A stretch of DNA of 10,106 bases, taken from assembly GCA_013694685.1 (NCBI GenBank), contig JACDBY010000172.1, forward strand, positions 1 through 10,106. Reading direction: 5' to 3'. The notes under the pieces were generated by a model, which saw only the letters and a list, made by a program, of their open reading frames with translations, did not search any database and was not told where the DNA came from. How positions within the stretch are numbered: the first letter of the stretch is position 1; the number at the start of each line of letters is the position of its first letter. Position numbers and translations under genes: made by a program. Below, piece by piece: positions 5,556 to 10,106 of the stretch. The stretch is from Actinomycetota bacterium (GTDB taxonomy: Bacteria > Actinomycetota > Thermoleophilia > Gaiellales > Gaiellaceae).

Positions 5556-6505
5556 TCTCGCACTGGGACGAGGTTCCCGCCGTGCGGCGAGAGCGGGGGC
5601 ACATCGGGGCCGACTGGCAAGGTCTCACCGGGGACAGCTCGTCCTGGGCGGGCGTCCAGCGCATCCGGATCGACCCCGAGCACTGGGCGACCCCGTTGCA
5701 CCTCGAGGGTTCCGAGGAGGAAATCTTCTACGTCATCGGCGGCTCCGGAATCTCGGTGCAGTGGGACGGCGGGGTCGAAGCCTCGTACGAGGTTCGATCA
5801 GGCGACTGTCTCGTCCATCTCGCCCTCGAGCATGCCCACACGCTCCAGGCCGGGCCGGAGGGGCTCGACGTGCTCGCGTTCGGCGAGCGGCACTACGCCG
5901 CCAACACGCTGCTCCCGCGGGCCGGAGTCTCGTGGCTCGGGCCGACCTGGGTGCTCGAGGGTTCCCCCGACGACCACCCCTGGAAGCGCGAGGAGGCGGT
6001 CGGCCCGCCCGAGGTCGGCGAGCTCGCGGATCGCCCGTCGCGGATCGTCAACGTCGCCGACATCGAGACCGAGGAGCACTCCGGCGGGACGGTCGATCGT
6101 GCGATCCGCGATCTCGGACGGGCGGCGGGTTCCCTGAGGACGGGGATCCGGTTCTTCGAGATCCGGGCGGGAAAGCTCGCGAACCCGCCGCACGCCCACA
6201 GTGCCGAGGAAGAGATCTTCGTTGTCACCGGCGGTGACGGTGAGGTCGAGCTCTGGCCGCATCCGCGGCACGGGGGCGAGCTCGAGCGTCATCCGGTCAG
6301 GGCCGGGAGCGTGGTCGCGCGCCCGGCAGGCACGGGTAGAGCGCACACCTTCCGCGCGGGCGCCGGCGGGATGTCGCTCCTCGCCTACGGCACGCGCGAT
6401 CCACGGGACGTGACCTACTACCCGCGCTCGGGCAAGGTGAATATCCGCGGTCTCGGCATCATCGGTCGTCTCGACGTGCTCGACTACTGGGATGGGGAGG
6501 ACTGA
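5552..6505 (+). CDS. Bicupin (two-domain cupin) protein
   Basis: The 317-residue product has two cupin barrels. The C-terminal one is canonical: NPPHAHSAEEEIFVVTGGDG supplies His214, His216 and Glu220, and RAHTF supplies His265 as the fourth metal ligand. The N-terminal one reads TPLHLEGSEEEIFYVIGGSG; it keeps His50, but the second motif histidine is replaced by Glu52, with LEHAHTL (His94/His96) later. The first barrel may therefore bind a different metal, or none. Cupins of this kind act as sugar isomerases, dioxygenases or simple binding proteins, and the substrate cannot be told. There is no signal peptide, so it is cytoplasmic. The GTG start shares four bases (GTGA) with the stop of the small upstream gene, which points to translational coupling. 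Nineteen bases separate its stop from parA. Why a cupin lies with division genes is unclear. Confidence 0.9.
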   Translation: MISHWDEVPAVRRERGHIGADWQGLTGDSSSWAGVQRIRIDPEHWATPLHLEGSEEEIFYVIGGSGISVQWDGGVEASYEVRSGDCLVHLALEHAHTLQAGPEGLDVLAFGERHYAANTLLPRAGVSWLGPTWVLEGSPDDHPWKREEAVGPPEVGELADRPSRIVNVADIETEEHSGGTVDRAIRDLGRAAGSLRTGIRFFEIRAGKLANPPHAHSAEEEIFVVTGGDGEVELWPHPRHGGELERHPVRAGSVVARPAGTGRAHTFRAGAGGMSLLAYGTRDPRDVTYYPRSGKVNIRGLGIIGRLDVLDYWDGED

Positions 6506-6514
6506 GATCTCGTG

Positions 6515-6520
6515 AAGGAG
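6515..6520 (+). promoter_or_regulatory. Shine-Dalgarno deciding the parA start
   Basis: AAGGAG lies four bases before GTG 6525. This selects that GTG over the in-frame GTG at 6546 and ATG at 6552. The spacing is a little short but the match is strong. Confidence 0.6.
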
Positions 6521-6524
6521 TCGG

Positions 6525-7586
6525 GTGGACAGCGGTGAACGTGGCGTGGTCATGGGTCTCCTCCGTCTTCGCCCTCGCCCGGCCACCCAGCCGACCGCAC
6601 CTGCCCGCGAGCTCGAGCCCGAGCGACGATCCGAGCCCGAGCGACGATCCGAGCCCGAGCAGGAGACCGCTGCTGTGAGAGAGCCCGTGCGCGAGCCCGA
6701 GCCCCCGACCCGCGAGCCGGAGCGCGCCGACCCGGGGCCGGTCGTGCCTGTCCCCGCGGTGCAGCCGGTGCGCCCGTCGACACCCGCCGGAGCGACCGCG
6801 ACGCAGGTCATCGCACTCGCGAACCAGAAGGGCGGTGTCGCAAAGACGACAACGACCCTCAACCTCGGGGTCGCGTTCAGCGAGATGGGTCACCGTGTGC
6901 TCCTCGTCGACCTCGATCCGCAGGGCAACCTGACGATGAGTCAGGGGCTCAATCCCGACGTGATCGAGCGCTCGATGTTCGACGTGCTCGTGCACAAGAT
7001 CCCGATCTCCGAGGTGATCGAGCACAGGGAGGTCGACCTCGCAGTCGCCTCGATCGATCTCGCCGGTGCGGAGCTCGCGCTGAGCGCGCTGATCGGTCGT
7101 GAGCGGTCGCTCGAGAAGGCACTCGCCGAGGTGCGGAGCACGTACGACTTCGTGCTCATCGACACGCCTCCGTCGCTCGGCCTTCTGACCATCAACGCGT
7201 TCGTCGCCGCCACCGGCGTCATCGTCCCGGTGCAGTGCGAGTACCTCTCGCTCCGCGGGCTCGTCCAGCTCGAGAACACCCTTGCGATGGTGCGCGAGAA
7301 CCTCAACCCCGACGTCGGTGTCGAGGGCATCGTCCCGACGATGTTCGACGGCCGCACGCTTCATTCGCGCGAGGCGATCGAGATCCTCGAGGAGAGTTTC
7401 GGCGACCTCGTATACCGCACGCGGATCCGGAAGACCGTTCGCTACGCCGAGGCGCCCGTGAAGGGCTGCTCGGTCCTGAAGTACGACCCAACGGGCGCCG
7501 CGGCGGAGGCCTACCGCGAGCTGGCGCGCGAGATCGTCGCCGCGAAGGAGGCTCGTGATGGCGCGCAAGCGCGCAAGCATGCGTGA
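6525..7586 (+). CDS. parA: ParA/Soj-family ATPase with a disordered N-terminal extension
   Basis: This is a deviant-Walker P-loop ATPase of the family that positions chromosomes, plasmids or division proteins by cycling on DNA. The 353-residue product has its Walker A motif KGGVAKTTT at 102-110 (signature Lys102, catalytic Lys107), the A' motif [10 protein letters not shown] with Asp129 and Asp131, and Walker [10 protein letters not shown] with Asp213. The C-terminal part ([41 protein letters not shown]) is typical of Soj-type ParA rather than MinD, and there is no C-terminal membrane-targeting helix. Ordinary Soj starts near the Walker box. Here about 95 residues precede it, rich in Pro, Glu and Arg, including an imperfect EPERRS tandem repeat. 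No parB follows; instead ftsZ overlaps its last 29 bases. It may therefore serve division-site placement (MipZ-like logic) or segregation with a ParB encoded elsewhere. That role is inference. Confidence 0.92.
   Translation: MDSGERGVVMGLLRLRPRPATQPTAPARELEPERRSEPERRSEPEQETAAVREPVREPEPPTREPERADPGPVVPVPAVQPVRPSTPAGATATQVIALANQKGGVAKTTTTLNLGVAFSEMGHRVLLVDLDPQGNLTMSQGLNPDVIERSMFDVLVHKIPISEVIEHREVDLAVASIDLAGAELALSALIGRERSLEKALAEVRSTYDFVLIDTPPSLGLLTINAFVAATGVIVPVQCEYLSLRGLVQLENTLAMVRENLNPDVGVEGIVPTMFDGRTLHSREAIEILEESFGDLVYRTRIRKTVRYAEAPVKGCSVLKYDPTGAAAEAYRELAREIVAAKEARDGAQARKHA
6615..6660 (+). repeat. 18-base in-frame tandem repeat in parA
   Basis: The unit GAGCCCGAGCGACGATCC occurs at 6615-6632 and again, identical, at 6633-6650. 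A partial third copy (GAGCCCGAGC) follows at 6651-6660. It encodes EPERRS twice and then EPEQ in the ParA N-terminal extension. Identical copies at the DNA level point to recent slippage, and copy number could vary between strains. Confidence 0.9.
7545..7551 (+). promoter_or_regulatory. Shine-Dalgarno deciding the ftsZ start
   Basis: AAGGAGG lies inside the 3' end of parA, six bases before ATG 7558 and only three before GTG 7555. The spacing selects the ATG. The site sits within parA codons for AlaLysGluAla, so ftsZ translation may be coupled to ribosomes finishing parA. Confidence 0.75.
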
Positions 7587-9093
7587 GGGGCCGCTCGCTG
7601 AGCTCTTCCGCGCGACCGAGGCAGCCCAGCGCGCCAAGACCGACGACGCGCAGCCGACCACCGACGACGAGGCCTCGAGCCACGCTGAGCCGACCGAGAC
7701 GCAACCGCAGGAGCCGCAGCTTCCGCTCGAGAACCCGAAGCCGGACGCGACGACCGAGCTCGAGGCAACCGTCGAGCACGTCTACGACCTCGAGGTGGGT
7801 CGCGAGCGCCGCGACAGCCGTCCAACGGAATCGACGAGCCAGGCGCCTACCCCTGTCGAAGCGGAGGCGCCGACAGAGATCCGTCCCGCAGCCGGAGCGT
7901 CGCCTGCCCCGACCCCGATCGAGAGTCGGAAACCCGAGCCGGTCGAGCGCGTCCCCGAGCCGCCGATCGCGCCGTACACCCCGCCTGCAAGCCGCTTCGT
8001 GACGCCGATGCCCGAGAGCCCGCCGCGCCTCCACGTCGCTGGAGACGTCTCCTCGTACCTCGCCGTGATCCGGGTCGCCGGCGTGGGCGGCGCGGGGATC
8101 AACGCGGTCAACCGAATGCTGGACGCAGGCATCGCGCAGGTCGACTTCGTCGCCATCAACACCGACGCGCAACAGCTCGAGCTCTCCGACGCGCCCGTGA
8201 AGCTCCACATTGGCGAGGCGATCACCCAGGGGCTCGGCTCGGGCTCCGATCCGGAGACCGGAAAGCGCGCCGCCGAGGAGGGCTACGACCAGGTGCGGAC
8301 AGCGCTCCGCGGGAGCGACATGGTGTTCGTCACCGCCGGTGAGGGTGGGGGAACCGGAACCGGCGCGGCCCCGGTCGTCGCCAGGATCGCGCGCGAGCTC
8401 GGCGCCCTCACGGTCGGCATCGTGACGACCCCGTTCAAGTTCGAGGGCACACGTCGCCGGACGACGGCGGACGCCGGTATCGAGGCGCTCCGCGCCGAGT
8501 GCGACACCGTGATCGTGATCCCCAACGACCGGCTGCTCGAGGTGCTCGACCGCTCCACGTCGATGATCGACGCGTTCCGGATCGCCGACGACGTCCTCCG
8601 TCAGGGCGTCCAGGGCATCTGCGACCTGATCACGATGCCGGGGCTGATCAACCTCGACTTCGCCGACGTCCGTACCGTGATGAGCGACGCCGGCTCGGCG
8701 CTCATGGGGATCGGCTACTCGGAGGCTCCGGAGGGACGCGCGCGAGAGGCCGCCGAACGCGCGCTCCGCTCGCCGCTCATCGACACGGAGATCGTCGGCG
8801 CGCGCGGCATCCTACTCTCGATCGCCGGTGGGGACGACCTCACGCTGCTCGAGGTCAACGAGGCCGCCGAGGTTGTCCGGCAGGCCGCGACGGACGACAC
8901 GAACATCATCTTCGGGGCAACCGTCGATGAGCGCCTCAGTGGGCAGGTCTGGGTCACCGTGGTCGCGACGGGGCTCGGCTCGTCGCGACGCAGCTCGTTC
9001 GCGCCGACGAGCATGTCCCGCGCGAGCGGTTCTCGCGCGGGCGGTTCCTCGACGCGAGAGCGCGAGGGCGAGCTCCCGAGCTTCTTGCGCTGA
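7558..9093 (+). CDS. ftsZ: Cell division GTPase FtsZ with a long N-terminal extension
   Basis: FtsZ polymerises into the Z-ring that organises septation. In this 511-residue product the GTPase core begins at about Tyr167 ([20 protein letters not shown]). The tubulin signature GGGTGTG is at 263-269 within [14 protein letters not shown]. The T7 synergy loop INLDFADV keeps Asn365, Asp367 and Asp370, so GTP hydrolysis between subunits should be intact. After the C-terminal domain ([20 protein letters not shown] ... VWVTVVATG) come a short Ser/Arg/Gly linker and the tail GELPSFLR, the usual peptide that binds FtsZ partners. Ordinary bacterial FtsZ starts about ten residues before the core. Here about 165 residues precede it: a basic opening [20 protein letters not shown], then a Pro/Thr/Glu/Ala-rich, probably unfolded stretch. 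The gene overlaps parA by 29 bases and has no dcw neighbours, so it may be either the sole ftsZ displaced from dcw or a second paralogue. Confidence 0.96.
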   Translation: MARKRASMREGPLAELFRATEAAQRAKTDDAQPTTDDEASSHAEPTETQPQEPQLPLENPKPDATTELEATVEHVYDLEVGRERRDSRPTESTSQAPTPVEAEAPTEIRPAAGASPAPTPIESRKPEPVERVPEPPIAPYTPPASRFVTPMPESPPRLHVAGDVSSYLAVIRVAGVGGAGINAVNRMLDAGIAQVDFVAINTDAQQLELSDAPVKLHIGEAITQGLGSGSDPETGKRAAEEGYDQVRTALRGSDMVFVTAGEGGGTGTGAAPVVARIARELGALTVGIVTTPFKFEGTRRRTTADAGIEALRAECDTVIVIPNDRLLEVLDRSTSMIDAFRIADDVLRQGVQGICDLITMPGLINLDFADVRTVMSDAGSALMGIGYSEAPEGRAREAAERALRSPLIDTEIVGARGILLSIAGGDDLTLLEVNEAAEVVRQAATDDTNIIFGATVDERLSGQVWVTVVATGLGSSRRSSFAPTSMSRASGSRAGGSSTREREGELPSFLR

Positions 9094-9152
9094 GACCCGC
9101 GGCGCCCGTTCTTGCACCCCCATACTCGGGCTCGCCGATCGACTGCGGTGTC

Positions 9153-9178
9153 GCCGAGCAGGTGCTCGGCACGCTCTT
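9153..9178 (+). terminator. Possible hairpin terminator after ftsZ
   Basis: GCCGAGC (9153-9159) and GCTCGGC (9164-9170) pair perfectly as a seven-base GC-rich stem around an AGGT loop, 60 bases after the ftsZ stop. The following ACGCTCTT is only weakly T-rich, so intrinsic termination would be inefficient. It could also be a chance palindrome in GC-rich DNA. Confidence 0.3.
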
Positions 9179-9235
9179 CCCGGGTGGCGGTGACCTCCCA
9201 GGGTGAGCGCGATGCGGCTGACGGCACGTCCGACC

Positions 9236-9247
9236 TAAGCTCTGGCC
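9236..9247 (+). promoter_or_regulatory. -10 element of a leaderless promoter for the gamma-glutamyltransferase gene
   Basis: TAAGCT (9236-9241) is followed by CTGGCC and the GTG at 9248, the fourth case in this window of TANNNT starting exactly 12 bases before a start codon. There is no Shine-Dalgarno. A CTGACG (9218-9223) upstream is the only weak -35 candidate and its spacer is too short. Confidence 0.6.
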
Positions 9248-10106
9248 GTGCGCGGAGCGGTCGCAGCCGGGAATCGCCATTCGGCCGAGGCCGGCGCCTG
9301 GGCGCTACGTGAGGGCGGCACGTGCGTCGACGCTGCCCTGGCCGCGACCTTCGCCGCCTTCGTGACCGAGGGGCCGTTGACAGGCCCGGCTGCGGGCGGC
9401 TTCCTCCTCCTGCACGAGCCGGGCCTCCAGACGACCGTGCTCGACTGCTTCTTCGCCGTCCCCACGGAGGGGCGCGGAGAGATGGACGAGATCCTGATCG
9501 ATTTCGCCGACGCCTCCACGCAGAGCTTCCACATCGGCGAGTCGTCGGTGGCGGTGCCAGGACTCGTCCTGGGGCTCCTGGCGGCCCACGAGCGTCGTGG
9601 CCGCCTCCCGTGGCCGAGGCTTTTCACGCCGGCGCTCGAGCTCGCTCGGCGACCCTTCGAGACCACGCCTGCACAGACATTCCTCCACGAGATCCTCGTG
9701 CCGATCCTCCAGCGCGAAGACGGCGGTCGTCGTGTCTACGGCCGCGCGGGCCTGATCGATGCGAGCGATCTCGTGCCGACCCTCGTTCTCCTGCGCGACG
9801 CCCGTGAAGGGGCGCTTCCGCTGCTCCTCGCGGAGCTCGCGGCGGACCTCGTGGCGTACCGCGTAGAGGAGCGTCGCCCTCTCGAGGGTGGGTATGCGGG
9901 GATGCACGTCTTCACGACTCCGGCACCGTCGATCGGCGGCGCCGTCGTCCAGGTCGGCCTGGCGGCGCTCGACGCCGCGCCTGGAGCCGCGGCCGGCCAC
10001 GCCGCCGGTTCCCCCGACGAAGCCGTCGCACTGGCGCTGGCGCTCCAGGCCGCCTACGCGCCGGGCGCGTCGGGGACGCGGCCGTCGGGTACGACCCATG
10101 TCTCGG
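9248..10106 (+). CDS. ggt: Gamma-glutamyltransferase family protein, cut by the window edge
   Basis: The frame is open from GTG 9248 to the edge (286 codons). It is an Ntn-hydrolase that transfers or hydrolyses gamma-glutamyl groups, for example from glutathione. The N-terminal part matches the alpha subunit: AEAGAWALREGGTCVDAALA (14-33), then EGPLTGPAAGGFLLLHEPG, TQSFHIGESSVAVPGLVLGL, LHEILVPILQRE and TTPAPSIGGAVVQVGLAALD. Near the edge GTTHVS appears at 281-286; Thr282 (codon 10091-10093) corresponds to the nucleophile at which the precursor cuts itself. The alpha part is thus about 281 residues, clearly shorter than the ~390 of the E. coli enzyme, and it lacks a signal peptide, which suggests a cytoplasmic form. 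The canonical binding Arg of the alpha subunit is not obvious, so the true substrate may differ. The beta subunit lies outside the window. The antisense open frame at 9305-10099 is its shadow. Confidence 0.88.
   Translation, partial: MRGAVAAGNRHSAEAGAWALREGGTCVDAALAATFAAFVTEGPLTGPAAGGFLLLHEPGLQTTVLDCFFAVPTEGRGEMDEILIDFADASTQSFHIGESSVAVPGLVLGLLAAHERRGRLPWPRLFTPALELARRPFETTPAQTFLHEILVPILQREDGGRRVYGRAGLIDASDLVPTLVLLRDAREGALPLLLAELAADLVAYRVEERRPLEGGYAGMHVFTTPAPSIGGAVVQVGLAALDAAPGAAAGHAAGSPDEAVALALALQAAYAPGASGTRPSGTTHVS

Noticed and set aside
7555..7560. GTG 7555 as ftsZ start
   Set aside because: It is only three bases from AAGGAGG; ATG 7558, six bases away, is better placed.
9094..9206. Open stretch after ftsZ ending ...AEQVLGTLFPGGGDLPG then TGA
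   Set aside because: It has protein-like composition but no start codon or Shine-Dalgarno in frame and is too short; it may be a gene remnant, but nothing identifies it.
1..10106. tRNA, rRNA, riboswitch or CRISPR array
   Set aside because: None could be recognised by eye; the only repeats are the palindromes near 62-180 and the 18-base repeat in parA.

Overview
The window is high-GC DNA with strong C/G preference at third codon positions, many GTG starts and dense, short-spaced genes. The genes (FtsZ with a PSFLR tail, Soj-type ParA, Nei-type glycosylase, short gamma-glutamyltransferase) look actinobacterial. A deep lineage such as Thermoleophilia is my best guess from protein style, not a proven assignment. 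No rRNA, tRNA, CRISPR array, transposase or phage gene is visible.

Left part (1-1690): the last 18 codons of a plus-strand gene are followed by a cluster of GTGTCCGAC/GTCGGACAC palindromes. A minus-strand SRPBCC (START-like) gene ends inside one of these palindromes. A decayed Crp/Fnr regulator follows, with internal stops and frameshifts. Next is a minus-strand gene for a small membrane protein. A parS-like sequence (12 of 14 positions of GTTTCACGTGAAAC) lies between the SRPBCC gene and the regulator remnant.

Middle part (1746-5284): a Nei/Fpg-family DNA glycosylase, a 406-residue protein of unknown function, and an atypical SDR fused to a C-terminal DUF2867-like domain, all on the plus strand.

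Right part (5337-9093): a tightly packed four-gene run encodes a 68-residue helical protein, a bicupin, a ParA ATPase with a ~95-residue disordered N-terminal extension, and FtsZ with a ~165-residue N-terminal region before its GTPase core. The joins are a 4-base overlap, a 19-base gap and a 29-base overlap, which suggests one transcript. This pairing of a ParA-type positioning ATPase with FtsZ, outside any dcw neighbours and with no parB in view, is the most interesting system here. After it, a gamma-glutamyltransferase gene starts at 9248 and runs off the window just past its catalytic threonine.

Four genes (1746, 3833, 5349, 9248) have a TANNNT hexamer whose first base lies exactly 12 bases before the start codon, and none has a clear Shine-Dalgarno at the usual spacing. 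This is the layout of leaderless transcripts. The SRPBCC, parA and ftsZ genes instead have good Shine-Dalgarno sequences.
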